Source of the DNA: a virus
DNA: 64,000 nucleotides
Strand: one strand, 5' to 3'
IMG/VR virus record: IMGVR_UViG_3300010399_000036
Location: 17,119-81,118 of that record
A program made the translations under genes and the position numbers. A model generated the notes under the pieces. That model did no database searches. It saw only the letters and a list, made by a program, of their open reading frames with translations, and was not told the origin of the DNA. Of this stretch, positions 8,288-16,575 are shown piece after piece. Each line of letters opens with the position of its first letter. The first letter of the stretch is position 1.

Positions 8288-9605
8288 TTCCCTATCGCTC
8301 AGTGCTCCAGAGTTCCGTGGAGCAAACCTTGAAATACAGTCATACACCGGCACGGAGTACATGCTTGCCGGCCCTGCCGAAACCGGAAAGACGTGGGCAA
8401 CCTTATGGCGTCTTAATGGCCTGCTGAGCGCAACTCCCCACGCTTCCGGTGCTCTTGTTCGCAAGGTCGCCGCCGACATTAACCCCACGGTCCTCGTCAC
8501 ATACAAAAAACTCGTTGTGGCAAGCGCTAGCCGATCCATTCCATACGGAGGCGAGAAGCCGGAATGGTTCGACTACCCGAACGGGGCACGTCTTTACATT
8601 GGCGGCATGGACAGGCCCGGAAAAGTGCTATCTGGTGAGCGTGATTTTATATATGTCAATCAAGCGGAGGAGTTAACGCTTGACGATTGGGAAGTTCTAT
8701 CTACACGGTGTACAGGGCGAGGGGCCGTCACGTCTACACCAATGCTTTTCGGAGATTGTAACCCTGGTCCGGAGGATCACTGGATTTTAAAGCGTGTGCC
8801 GCTCAAGGTGTTCCATTCGAGGCACGAAGACAACCCGTCACTTTATGATAGTGAGGGTAATCTTACGGAGCAGGGCAAGCGCTCAATGAGCAAGCTCGAC
8901 GCGCTCACTGGGGTCCGCCGCAGTCGCCTTCGGTTAGGGCTGTGGGTCGGCGCGGAAGGACTGTTTTTTGAGGAATGGGACGAGGACTTGCACGTCTGCG
9001 AGCCGTTCAGTATTCCGGGTGACTGGCCCGTCTGGGGATCGTTGGATTACGGTTTTGCGCATCCCACGGCATTCGGTCTATTCACCGAAGATAATGACGG
9101 TCGTATCTACTTAATCGGTGAACACGTTAGATCTGGATGGTTGCCGCCAGCGCATTGTAAGGCGATCCGGCGCTTAGCCGAGCGTTGCGGTATTGAGTGG
9201 CGGAGAGTAAGACAGATCGTAGCTGGGCACGATTGCTTTCAGCAACGCGGAGACCGCGAGGCTAAAACAATTGCCGACCAATACGCAGAGGCGCGCGATC
9301 CCGACACGGGAGAGGCAATCGGCCTAAGACTCGAAAAGGCTACTATTGATCGGATAACCGGCGCACAAGAACTATTAAGCCGGTTAGGTAACGCGGCCGT
9401 CGGAATTGCGTCGCGGCTAAAACTGTTCTCAACTTGCACACGTACCAGAGCGGCGATACCCCGCATGGTAAAAGATCCGCGTGACCCTGAAGATATTCGG
9501 AAAGTAAACGCCGACGCTAACGGAGAAGGCGGCGACGATGAAATCGACATGTTGAGGTACGGCGTAATGGTCACGAAACCCAACGACCGCATCTTGTACG
9601 CCTAA
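8187..9605 (+). CDS. terL: terminase large subunit (472 aa)
   Basis: ATPase/nuclease of the DNA-packaging motor. Walker A is GPAETGKT (residues 62-69). The Walker B-like segment is FIYVNQAEE (154-162), with Asn-Gln where many ATPases have Asp-Glu, followed by E162. The C-terminal nuclease part has GSLDYGF with D287 and an acidic DDEIDMLRYG near the end. Length fits the family. The chosen ATG overlaps the small subunit by about 100 bases; the sequence before Walker A is needed for the fold, so this start is kept. Confidence 0.92.
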   Translation: MSTNLTPILSGNWRSLPPEAKQILLEKLKKRSTNSLSLSAPEFRGANLEIQSYTGTEYMLAGPAETGKTWATLWRLNGLLSATPHASGALVRKVAADINPTVLVTYKKLVVASASRSIPYGGEKPEWFDYPNGARLYIGGMDRPGKVLSGERDFIYVNQAEELTLDDWEVLSTRCTGRGAVTSTPMLFGDCNPGPEDHWILKRVPLKVFHSRHEDNPSLYDSEGNLTEQGKRSMSKLDALTGVRRSRLRLGLWVGAEGLFFEEWDEDLHVCEPFSIPGDWPVWGSLDYGFAHPTAFGLFTEDNDGRIYLIGEHVRSGWLPPAHCKAIRRLAERCGIEWRRVRQIVAGHDCFQQRGDREAKTIADQYAEARDPDTGEAIGLRLEKATIDRITGAQELLSRLGNAAVGIASRLKLFSTCTRTRAAIPRMVKDPRDPEDIRKVNADANGEGGDDEIDMLRYGVMVTKPNDRILYA

Positions 9606-9616
9606 AGTGTAGGATT

Positions 9617-9655
9617 CTAGTAGCGTAACCTCTACAGGTATCCTATAATCTCTAC
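9617..9655 (+). promoter_or_regulatory. promoter with -10 TATAAT six bases before the ATG
   Basis: A perfect TATAAT (9644-9649) lies only six bases upstream of the ATG at 9656, so the transcript would start at or near the start codon (leaderless). CTCTAC at 9630-9635 precedes a TATC and the -10 box, like the spacer of the 48-kb promoters. CTAGTAGCGTAA at 9617-9628 recurs upstream of the promoter at 10436. No good -35 box. Confidence 0.5.
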
Positions 9656-9913
9656 ATGCCAAAACGGGTTCCCGAAGAGGCGAAGCGAGTCGCGCTGAAC
9701 TGCCTGGTGCTTCCAGAGACAAAGCGGTTTCTTGCAGAACAGGAGTGTTCGCAGGGCGAGGCCGTAGATCGCGCCGTTGCCGCACTGCGAACGCTGCCCA
9801 AGCCCTTTGTTGATGGAATGCTTAATCAGGGGCGCGGAAATCAAGATCCGAAAGTGCCAATGTGGAGACAGATCAAGCCTCCGATACTAAAGCCGAGCGA
9901 GAAGAAGAGATGA
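9656..9913 (+). CDS. small basic protein, unknown (85 aa)
   Basis: ATG immediately downstream of a TATAAT box with no ribosome site, consistent with leaderless translation. Basic protein starting PKRVPEEAKRVALNCLVLPETKRFL and ending in a Pro/Lys-rich tail. The first 50 residues could be a ribbon-helix-helix or short helical DNA-binding fold (EEAKRVALNCLVLPETKRFLAEQ), but this is not certain. Its stop overlaps the next gene's ATG by 4 bases. Confidence 0.6.
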   Translation: MPKRVPEEAKRVALNCLVLPETKRFLAEQECSQGEAVDRAVAALRTLPKPFVDGMLNQGRGNQDPKVPMWRQIKPPILKPSEKKR

Positions 9914-10422
9914 AAACACAACACGATTATCCACGCGACGAGCAAATCAAGGGTCTAAAGGCGATCATTGCCTTTCTCGAAGCCAACCCCGAGTTTGATA
10001 TACCCGAAGGTATGGGCGAGTGCCTAGTGCGAACGCTACCGCGTCAGAATCGCGGCGAACTGAAGGACAAGCAGAGCATTGCTGAGTGGTTTCGGAAGCA
10101 AGTTGAAATCTTACAGCCAGACCAGATTTTCTCAGGAACGGACTTCGATGCCATTAAAGACTTTGGCGCTGGCACAAGGATCGTTGTCCATGTCAGCGCG
10201 TCTGCGGTTTGCGAGAAGACGGTGGAGACAAAAACAATCAATCAACCCGTGACTGTTGAGGAAGCCACATGGCACACTCCGGCGACATTGATCGAAATTG
10301 GGTTCGTTGCTGATCAAGAAGAGCTGCGCGAGCGAGAAGTCTCGTACAAACAGTTTATGTCTGGCACCGGGTATTCACCAATCCGACCACCGAAGTCGGA
10401 TAGACCAAATCCGGCAACCTAG
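9910..10422 (+). CDS. unknown protein in the head module (170 aa)
   Basis: Start set at 9910, where ATGA overlaps the previous stop and GAAGAAGAG precedes it; a longer in-frame start exists at 9862. The middle carries IVVHVSASAVCEKTVETKT...ATWHTPATL, which suggests a beta barrel or OB-like fold. Acidic N-terminus. Not recognised. It sits between terminase and portal genes. Confidence 0.6.
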   Translation: MKTQHDYPRDEQIKGLKAIIAFLEANPEFDIPEGMGECLVRTLPRQNRGELKDKQSIAEWFRKQVEILQPDQIFSGTDFDAIKDFGAGTRIVVHVSASAVCEKTVETKTINQPVTVEEATWHTPATLIEIGFVADQEELREREVSYKQFMSGTGYSPIRPPKSDRPNPAT

Positions 10423-10448
10423 TAGCGTAAGGGGTTATAATTCAGGGT
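10419..10448 (+). promoter_or_regulatory. second -10 box adjacent to a start codon, with shared upstream 12-mer
   Basis: TATAAT at 10436-10441, seven bases before ATG 10449. The same CTAGTAGCGTAA 12-mer as at 9617 lies at 10419-10430 but closer to the -10 (5 bases instead of 15), so it is not a -35 box. It may be a factor site or a duplicated segment. AGGG three bases before the ATG could serve as a weak ribosome site. Confidence 0.45.
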
Positions 10449-10619
10449 ATGGAAACTATAGGCGCACTGGTTGGGTTGTTGATAGTCGCATTTAACCTCG
10501 TAGATGCTCTGGTCTATCGACGGCGATTCTTGGGCGTGAGCATGCTACTCGCGGTCGGCTATCTATTAGCCAGTGCTGTTTATGGTGCTTGGTGGATTAA
10601 GAACCACCTTTGTTATTAG
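10449..10619 (+). CDS. two-helix membrane protein (56 aa)
   Basis: Small hydrophobic protein with two transmembrane segments (TIGALVGLLIVAFNLVDALV and VSMLLAVGYLLASAVYGAWW) separated by a basic turn, YRRRF. This topology resembles class II holins, but it lies between terminase and portal genes and has its own promoter, so the role is open. Confidence 0.6.
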   Translation: METIGALVGLLIVAFNLVDALVYRRRFLGVSMLLAVGYLLASAVYGAWWIKNHLCY

Positions 10620-10660
10620 CCTACAAACGTAAACCTCACAAATAATCTAAATTCTCTTGC

Positions 10661-12160
10661 GTGACTCTTCGCGAGAGACTCAAATCAACATCTAGCGACG
10701 GCTATCTTTATAACGGCGAGCAGCGCGATCTACCTGATGAAGTGGTCCGGCGCGCGAACGATCGATCGGCGGCACCGGGGTTTCTGACTCGCATTAAAGC
10801 AGCCATCACCGCGTTTAAGTCCCTGCCTTTCCCTCAATATACCGGGAATGTGCCATCCTGGAATTCATGGCCGCAGTGGAGTCCAACGTTCACACAGAAG
10901 AATCCTGATCCCTCAACATCGTCTCTCGTAATGGCCGGCGTTCGCTGGCTTGGAAATCGATTGCCGGAAGCGCCGTTAACAGTTCAGCAGCCACTCAAAG
11001 ATGACGATGAATCGGAATCGGTTCCGAATCACTCGCTATTAAAGTTATTCAAGCGCCCTAACCCTTTCATGTCCGCATCGACCCTATGGAAGGCTTTTGG
11101 TTTCTCATGGATTCTTAAGGGCGATGTCTACTTCATTAAGTTTAGAAACGATCTTAATCAGGTAGGCCAAATCTGGTATGAACCACACTGGAATGTCAAA
11201 CCCCGCTGGGTAAATGACAATCAAGGGTCATACATTCGTGGTGCGAATGATGATCCGAACACGTTCATAACCTACTACGAAGTGATGCGCGAAGGGCAAC
11301 CCGTGCGAGTTGAAGTGGAGGACGTAATCCATTTCCGCGACGGGATTGATCCGCGCAACACGCGATGCGGCCTTTCGGGGATCGCTACGATACTCCGCGA
11401 GATCTTGAGCGATAGCCAAGTTGTAGATTTCTCCAGTAAGTTGTTGGGCAATAGTGGCGTGCCTCCGTATGTCCTCTCGATTGACAACAAGATCGGGAAT
11501 CTGAAACAGGAAGACATCGCGGGGGTGAAGGCTTCACTGATTCAGCAAACCTCGGGGAGTAATTCAGGCAAGCCGCTTGTGGTTGCTTATGCCTCAGTCC
11601 ACAAGCTCGGGTTCACCCCAGAAGAATTGGATCTCAGAGTCTCGCGATACTTAGGTGAGGAACGATTCTGCGCCGTGACCGGCATTCCTGCCGTGTGTCT
11701 GGAGTTAGGGTCAGGAGCAGAGCACGCGATCTACAACAACGTGCAGCAAGCAGAGCAGCGAGCTGCAAAAGGTTATCTTGTACCTCTTTGGTGGCACATT
11801 GATGAAGAGTTAACGGTTCAACTTCTACGAGACTTTGACACTGATGAGTCACGGTTTGTCGAGCACGATCTTTCTGAGGTTGCTGCGCTTCAGGAAGATG
11901 AAACCGCCAAGCATGGTCGCGTAGTTTTGGATTTTCAAGGTGGATTGATTACCAGAGCGCAAGGGTTGGCACAATTAGATCTCCCGGCAGATACGAAGCC
12001 GGACAAGACGGGCCTTGACGATGTTTACTGCCTGAAGTCAGGATCGGCGTTCATTCCAGCGAACCTTCCAGCGAGCGTCCCTGCTCCTGCGCCGGAACCG
12101 GGACTTGATATGCCGTTAGATGATGTGCCAACGAACGGCGGAAAGGAATTGCCGGCGTGA
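10661..12160 (+). CDS. portal protein, HK97 family (499 aa)
   Basis: Forms the dodecameric ring at the capsid vertex through which DNA passes. The family pattern is clear: an N-terminal arm, VRWLGNRLPEAPLTVQQ, the NHSLLKLFKRPNPFMSASTLWKAF region, GDVYFIKFRN, the DVIHFRDGIDPRN segment and the stem/crown helices. It ends in a Pro-rich tail. GTG start at 10661 with no clear ribosome site. Its stop overlaps the next small gene (GTGA). Confidence 0.92.
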   Translation: MTLRERLKSTSSDGYLYNGEQRDLPDEVVRRANDRSAAPGFLTRIKAAITAFKSLPFPQYTGNVPSWNSWPQWSPTFTQKNPDPSTSSLVMAGVRWLGNRLPEAPLTVQQPLKDDDESESVPNHSLLKLFKRPNPFMSASTLWKAFGFSWILKGDVYFIKFRNDLNQVGQIWYEPHWNVKPRWVNDNQGSYIRGANDDPNTFITYYEVMREGQPVRVEVEDVIHFRDGIDPRNTRCGLSGIATILREILSDSQVVDFSSKLLGNSGVPPYVLSIDNKIGNLKQEDIAGVKASLIQQTSGSNSGKPLVVAYASVHKLGFTPEELDLRVSRYLGEERFCAVTGIPAVCLELGSGAEHAIYNNVQQAEQRAAKGYLVPLWWHIDEELTVQLLRDFDTDESRFVEHDLSEVAALQEDETAKHGRVVLDFQGGLITRAQGLAQLDLPADTKPDKTGLDDVYCLKSGSAFIPANLPASVPAPAPEPGLDMPLDDVPTNGGKELPA

Positions 12161-12324
12161 GACAGCTAACGGTATTTGATGAAGTTGAAATCATCATGCG
12201 CGAACGACAGTGGTTGCCTTGGTATGAACGGTACGGCCCAGATTTCCGCTCAATCATGTTTCACTACCCGATTGATCGTGCTCTTCCGCCGGATAGTAAC
12301 GAAGAACGCACTGAAACTAAATGA
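12157..12324 (+). CDS. small unknown protein coupled to portal (55 aa)
   Basis: GTG start overlaps the portal stop (GTGA) and its own stop overlaps the next ATG (ATGA), so it is translationally coupled on both sides. Sequence starts RQLTVFDEVEIIMRERQWLPWYE, amphipathic then aromatic. No motif recognised. Confidence 0.6.
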   Translation: MRQLTVFDEVEIIMRERQWLPWYERYGPDFRSIMFHYPIDRALPPDSNEERTETK

Positions 12325-12482
12325 GCACAACGTCTCAACAAGTAGAGCGTAAACCGCCCGCGCAACCTAAAGAAAAGGAGCGTGCTACAATCCCGCACGG
12401 ATCGAAAGACCAAGAGATTGAAAACCTCAAACGCCTGCTGGCAAATGTTAGCCAACGGCTTGATGCTTTGAAGACGCGGTGA
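12321..12482 (+). CDS. small coiled-coil protein (53 aa)
   Basis: ATGA overlap with the previous gene. The N-terminal half is Lys/Pro-rich and disordered; residues 28-53 form a heptad-like helix (DQEIENLKRLLANVSQRLDAL). It may be a scaffold-type or accessory head peptide. It is the last gene before a structured non-coding region. Confidence 0.55.
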   Translation: MSTTSQQVERKPPAQPKEKERATIPHGSKDQEIENLKRLLANVSQRLDALKTR

Positions 12483-12494
12483 GAAGATGGGATT

Positions 12495-12780
12495 GAAGCA
12501 AAGTGGACCTGCGCATTTCCAGCGCCATGTGGCTCAGGCGTTAGGATGGTTTCGCACGAGGGACTGAGCGACAAACAATGCCCTGAGCAGTGCGGTTAGC
12601 GGGTGCGACTCCCGCCCTACTTTGTTTATAAGTGAAGTCTTGAGAAGCGTGTGATTGCAAAGAGGCAGACATAGCCCGACTTGATGCCCGCAAGGGAACT
12701 GTACGGGGCAGGAGGTAATAAGCCGAAAGGGAATATCTCTACTGTAGGTTCGAGTCCTACCACGCAGATCAAGGTACAGT
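12495..12780 (+). ncRNA. two tandem tRNA-like multibranched RNAs (candidate non-coding RNA)
   Basis: There is no supported gene between 12,483 and 12,924, but two adjacent multi-hairpin folds are visible. Fold 1: GCAAAGTGG (12498-12506) pairs with CCTACTTTGT (12616-12625) and encloses GCGC/GCGC, GCTCAG/CTGAGC and, just before the closing strand, a T-arm-like hairpin GCGGG-TGCGACT-CCCGC (12599-12615). Fold 2: CTTGA..GCGTG (about 12639-12651) pairs with CACGC..TCAAG (12761-12773) and encloses TGCCC/GGGCA, GAGGTA/TATCTC and a canonical T-arm GTAGG-TTCGAGT-CCTAC (12744-12760). Both T-arm-like hairpins stack directly on the closing helix as in tRNA, but the bodies are too long and I could not place D or anticodon arms. 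It could be a degenerate tRNA pair or a novel phage RNA. Confidence 0.45.
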
Positions 12781-12839
12781 AAAGGTCTTTAGCAACTAGA
12801 TAGCGAGTTAAGCACGGCGCACAACAACGACCGTGACCT

Positions 12840-12880
12840 GCCCGCCCGATTCCTTAACCGGAGTCGGCGGGCTTTTTGTT
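12840..12880 (+). terminator. strong rho-independent terminator
   Basis: A 13-base GC-rich stem (12840-12853 with 12860-12872, one bulge and one G-U pair), a 6-base loop and TTTTTGTTT. It closes the structured RNA region and precedes the prohead protease gene. Confidence 0.75.
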
Positions 12881-12924
12881 TCTCAAAAACGTAAGTCTCG
12901 CAACCGTGATACAGAGATAAGCGC

Positions 12925-14340
12925 ATGACAGACACCCTCCTATGGTTTGGCGGCGAAGTCAAAGCCCTTGACGATAACGGCAAGGTGGGCGGCTACTTGG
13001 TTCGTTTCTCTGACTCGGATCACAAAGATCTCGTCGGCGACTACTTCACAAAAGACACTTACTACGGTCCAAGGTTCGGTGATGGGTCCGAGACTCTGTT
13101 CGAGCACGGCTTTCCGCTCTACGATGGCGCTGATCTACCGGATGCCGTTAAGTCGGCGTTTGAAGAGTTGGCCGATCACACCTTCGCTCCGATTAAGACC
13201 AAGAAAGACACGATCGGTATTTGGGCAGAAACGGTTCTTAACATGGCCGACGAATACGAAAAGGCTGTCTTTGGGATCGTCAAGAAGGGAAAGTTAGGCT
13301 GGAGTTCTGGGGCGCCCGGCCATAGAGTAAAGCGCCAGAATGATGGACGGATCACAAGTTGGCCCATTGCAGAAGGATCTCTCACCCCGCGTCCCGCTGA
13401 ACCGCTGAATCGCGCAATAGCATTTAAGTCGCTCGCGTCAGTCAAGTTCATTCCGATTGAGTGTGAGGACGTTACCGATACCACTCCCGCAAGCCCCTCG
13501 TTGTTGGCGATCAATCTCAACCAGCACATTGATGATCTGGCTGATGACGGATTGACCCGCGAGCACTTGATCGAGCGCATGGCAAAAGAAGCGGGCGTGA
13601 AGGTTGATGAGATCACTAACACACTCGAGGGGAAGACAACCCCTACCAAAGCGCGATTGAAGGCGTATTCCCGTGCTCTGAATATCTCTTACGATGTTTT
13701 GAAAGCTTCTGCTCGTCGTGATTACTCACAAACAGTCAAGGGAATGTATGAGGACGCGTTATCGGAACGTACCCCGTCACGTTGGGAAATGGAGTCAGCC
13801 TATTGCGACATCGTCACCAAGATGCTGGCGGCGGCATTAGCCGCGCGTATCGCCGGCATTGACTTTGACTGGGAAGCAAAAGTTAAGGAAGCAACCCGAG
13901 AGTACGCTGCGATGCTTGAGGATCACGCTTTGTCGCAGGGCCGCGCGTATCTCGACTCTGGTTCTGACGAACCTTTCTACCTAAAAGCAATTATCGATCT
14001 GCAAAACGATCTGCCGGTGTCCGGCAGTCTCGACCTAGACGATCACTCCCAATTGGTGGTGTCCGCCCTGCGGGAAGTAGCGAAGCGGTTTCGTAGCAAT
14101 CACGAAGCCCGCGTGAAATCTGGCCGCATTCTCTCTGAAAAGAATCGGCGACGAATCAGCGAAGGCCTCAAGGATATTCAATCAGTAGTTGAAGACCTTA
14201 CAGCCTTGCTCGATGAGTCTCAGCCGATGGCGACTGACACGGAGAAGCGCGCCGCGCAAACCACCTTCCTGCGTCTTCAAACACGCATTAAACCGTTAGG
14301 AGTGACTGATGGCAAAGAAACTGCAAGAGCTGGCAACTGA
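12925..14340 (+). CDS. prohead (capsid maturation) protease with an embedded XRE-like HTH domain (471 aa)
   Basis: Residues 1-160 match the caudoviral prohead serine protease type: candidate His in LFEHGFP (H61), Ser in GWSSGAPGH (S127/S128) and the WPIAEGSLTPRPAEP strand that follows the nucleophile in this family. Residues about 211-260 (TREHLIERMAKEAGVKVDEI, then KTTPTKARLKAYSRALNISY) read as a cro/XRE helix-turn-helix. The remainder (270-471) is mostly helical and could be the scaffold that is removed in maturation. It sits between portal and capsid as expected. Confidence 0.8.
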   Translation: MTDTLLWFGGEVKALDDNGKVGGYLVRFSDSDHKDLVGDYFTKDTYYGPRFGDGSETLFEHGFPLYDGADLPDAVKSAFEELADHTFAPIKTKKDTIGIWAETVLNMADEYEKAVFGIVKKGKLGWSSGAPGHRVKRQNDGRITSWPIAEGSLTPRPAEPLNRAIAFKSLASVKFIPIECEDVTDTTPASPSLLAINLNQHIDDLADDGLTREHLIERMAKEAGVKVDEITNTLEGKTTPTKARLKAYSRALNISYDVLKASARRDYSQTVKGMYEDALSERTPSRWEMESAYCDIVTKMLAAALAARIAGIDFDWEAKVKEATREYAAMLEDHALSQGRAYLDSGSDEPFYLKAIIDLQNDLPVSGSLDLDDHSQLVVSALREVAKRFRSNHEARVKSGRILSEKNRRRISEGLKDIQSVVEDLTALLDESQPMATDTEKRAAQTTFLRLQTRIKPLGVTDGKETARAGN

Positions 14341-15625
14341 AATTGCCACCAAGACCAACCAGGTAAACGAACTGTTTGATCTAGCTGACAAGAGAACAGG
14401 AGATCAGCAGGGCGTTAATACCAAAGAAGAGATCAAGCAGATAGTAGATCTGAATAAAGAACTCGAAGAACTCGAGGCTGCGGCGGCTGAGATCAAGACC
14501 GTTGAAGATATTCGCAGGGGCAACGGCGACCGTCTTACTAATCTTAACAATGTCAATCCGACGGTTCCGCATCCGAGGGGCGGTGATGGCGCACAACTGA
14601 AACCATTCAAATCGCTAGGCGAACTGATCGTCGGCGATGAGAACTTTAGCCAGTGGCTGAAACAGTGGGAGGGTGGCAGATTTCCGTCTGGCAAGTCGCA
14701 GATTCAATCGCCGCGCGTGGACATCGGGGCGTGTCTGCCTCCGCGTATGGAAGACGCATTGAAAACCCTCATAACCGGGGCGGGATCTACCAGTGCGGGA
14801 CCGTTGGTTTTCCCGGACTTCAAGCCTCTTCAGGATGTTTTCTACGCTCGCCCGTTGACCGTGAGAGACATTATCACGGTTGGCGAGACGGGCAGCGACA
14901 CGGTTGAATACGTGCGAATCACCGGTGTAACCAACGCCGCAGCCCCGACCGCGGAAGCGACCGCAACGACAGGCGCTTCGGGTGAAAAGCCCGAATCCGC
15001 GATGGCAATGGCGAGGATTACAGAATCCGTTAAAACCATCCCACATTGGATTCCTGCTACCAACCGCGCCTTGGCCGATGCTCCACAGCTCCGCACGATC
15101 ATCGATAACTTTCTTCGTTATGGTATTGAGGAAGAGTTGGAAGATCAAATTCTGACGGGCAACGCAGCCGGCGAGAACTTTGATGGCGTACTGCACGTCG
15201 CCGGAACTACCCCGCAAGCATTCGATACCAACATTTTCACTACCACTCGTAAGGGAAGAACCAAGGTTCGAACCGTGGGACGCGCTCGGCCGACAGCTTA
15301 CGTGATGAATCCACTTGATTGGGAGAAAGTGGATCTCGCACAGGACAACGAGGCTCGTTACTACTACGGCGGCCCGATGAATCCTGGTAATCCCAGGCTG
15401 TGGGGTCTTCCTGTAGTCGAGTCCGAGGGGATGACCGAGGGAACCTGCGTCGTTGCTGATTGGAAGTTGGCAATTCTTTGGGATCGGATGCAGACCGCGA
15501 TCTCGATGAGCAACTCGCACGCCGACTTTTTCATTCGCAACCTGATTGCCATTCTTGCTGAAATGCGTGCCGCGTTTGGCGTCATTCGCCCGGCCGCATT
15601 CGTTATTTGTGACTTGACCGCGTAA
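14309..15625 (+). CDS. major capsid protein, HK97 fold (438 aa)
   Basis: Residues 1-85 are a charged coiled coil (delta-domain-like scaffold). Then come the E-loop and P-domain region (GPLVFPDFKPLQDVFYARPLTVRDIITV) and the A-domain with PTAYVMNPLDWEKV and LWGLPVVESEGM, all typical of HK97-type capsids. ATG with TAGGAGTGAC upstream. It overlaps the protease by 32 bases. Confidence 0.93.
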   Translation: MAKKLQELATEIATKTNQVNELFDLADKRTGDQQGVNTKEEIKQIVDLNKELEELEAAAAEIKTVEDIRRGNGDRLTNLNNVNPTVPHPRGGDGAQLKPFKSLGELIVGDENFSQWLKQWEGGRFPSGKSQIQSPRVDIGACLPPRMEDALKTLITGAGSTSAGPLVFPDFKPLQDVFYARPLTVRDIITVGETGSDTVEYVRITGVTNAAAPTAEATATTGASGEKPESAMAMARITESVKTIPHWIPATNRALADAPQLRTIIDNFLRYGIEEELEDQILTGNAAGENFDGVLHVAGTTPQAFDTNIFTTTRKGRTKVRTVGRARPTAYVMNPLDWEKVDLAQDNEARYYYGGPMNPGNPRLWGLPVVESEGMTEGTCVVADWKLAILWDRMQTAISMSNSHADFFIRNLIAILAEMRAAFGVIRPAAFVICDLTA

Positions 15626-15634
15626 GGAGGTCCA

Positions 15635-16174
15635 ATGGCTTATCTTAATCCAAGGGCAGGGCTGGCTAGGGAGTCAGCCTATGGCCCACTAACAAATGCC
15701 GGAGCGCCGGGCGCGGGAACAGACGAGGTCCAGACCATAACGTTCGGCGGGACGCCTACCGGCGGGACATTCAAGTTAAAGTTTGGCCCATTTAAGACCG
15801 CGGCAATCTCATGGTCCGCAACCAACAACACGCTCAGAGATAATGTTGATGCGGCTTTGGAAGCGTTGCCAAACGTCGGGACCGGAAACGTCACGGTCGC
15901 GGTAGGAACCATGACCGCCGGGGTTGGAACATTAACTGTCACAGGTGCGGGAACACTAGCGAAGAAGGCGTTAGCTCTGATCACGGTTGCTAGCAACAAT
16001 CTTACGGGTACAGCGCCAACGATCGAGATCGAAGAAACGACTCCGGGCGTGAGCGCGACTCATCGCGGAGCTCCTAAAGGCGCAAAGCTGGTTGATACCG
16101 ACAACGGTGTTGACTACATCAACACCGGCACGGCAAGCGCGCCAACATGGACCAAGACAGGAACTCAGACGTAA
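15635..16174 (+). CDS. head fibre / capsid decoration protein (179 aa)
   Basis: A strong ribosome site (AAGGAGG) lies 9 bases after the capsid stop. Contains ITFGGTPTGGTFKLKF...LRDNVDAALEALPNVGTGNVTV, a small beta-domain that recurs in phage head and fibre proteins. The C-terminus ends GVDYINTGTASAPTWTKTG, a pattern often found at the tips of head fibres. Position after the capsid gene supports a decoration role. Confidence 0.65.
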   Translation: MAYLNPRAGLARESAYGPLTNAGAPGAGTDEVQTITFGGTPTGGTFKLKFGPFKTAAISWSATNNTLRDNVDAALEALPNVGTGNVTVAVGTMTAGVGTLTVTGAGTLAKKALALITVASNNLTGTAPTIEIEETTPGVSATHRGAPKGAKLVDTDNGVDYINTGTASAPTWTKTGTQT

Positions 16175-16575
16175 AGTGTCCGGTCTGCGGGGCTGCTCAC
16201 ACAGCTTGTGGTGGTCCCGCCAAATTGAGATACCCGCCTGTCGGGTGGGAAGGCGAGTGGATCGCTACAGAGGAACCAGTGCTAGTAACGTCCTTAAGGA
16301 GAACAAACGTGAGCGCAGGAGACTTTATTGCCGAAGAAGACATCTTCATCGACCGCGATGGCAAGGTTGTCGAAAAGAAGGACGCGCAAACGAAGCTGGC
16401 AAGTAAAGGTGCCCGCGTGTCCCCTGAAGATGTTGAGAAATATGGCCTTCGTTCTTCTGCCGCGGTATTGGAGACCAAGCCAAGTGAAGAGGCTGAAGCG
16501 GCGCCGCTCGTTAGAGACACACCACCACCCGCAGAGAAGAAACCCAGCGCAAAGAAGGGCAAAGAAACAGCGTGA
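16147..16575 (+). CDS. zinc-knuckle protein of head module (142 aa; alternative start 16310)
   Basis: From ATG 16147 the N-terminus carries CPVCGAAHTACGGP, a likely zinc knuckle seen in short genes after capsid genes of other siphophages. A strong ribosome site (TTAAGGAG) lies before an internal GTG at 16310 that would give an 88-aa acidic/Lys-rich product without the Cys motif; both may be made. The C-terminus is disordered (PSAKKGKE). Confidence 0.6.
   Translation: MDQDRNSDVKCPVCGAAHTACGGPAKLRYPPVGWEGEWIATEEPVLVTSLRRTNVSAGDFIAEEDIFIDRDGKVVEKKDAQTKLASKGARVSPEDVEKYGLRSSAAVLETKPSEEAEAAPLVRDTPPPAEKKPSAKKGKETA

Noticed and set aside
12487-12567. 26-codon ORF (MGLKQSGPAHFQ...)
   Set aside because: No ribosome site and it lies inside the first structured RNA fold; too short to support.
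12498-12773. Ordinary tRNA or tmRNA
   Set aside because: T-arms are good, but acceptor lengths, D arm, anticodon arm and a tag reading frame could not be placed; kept as unclassified RNA.
14615-15520. 301-aa minus-strand ORF across the capsid gene
   Set aside because: Entirely antisense to the capsid protein; Arg/Cys/Gly-rich shadow composition.
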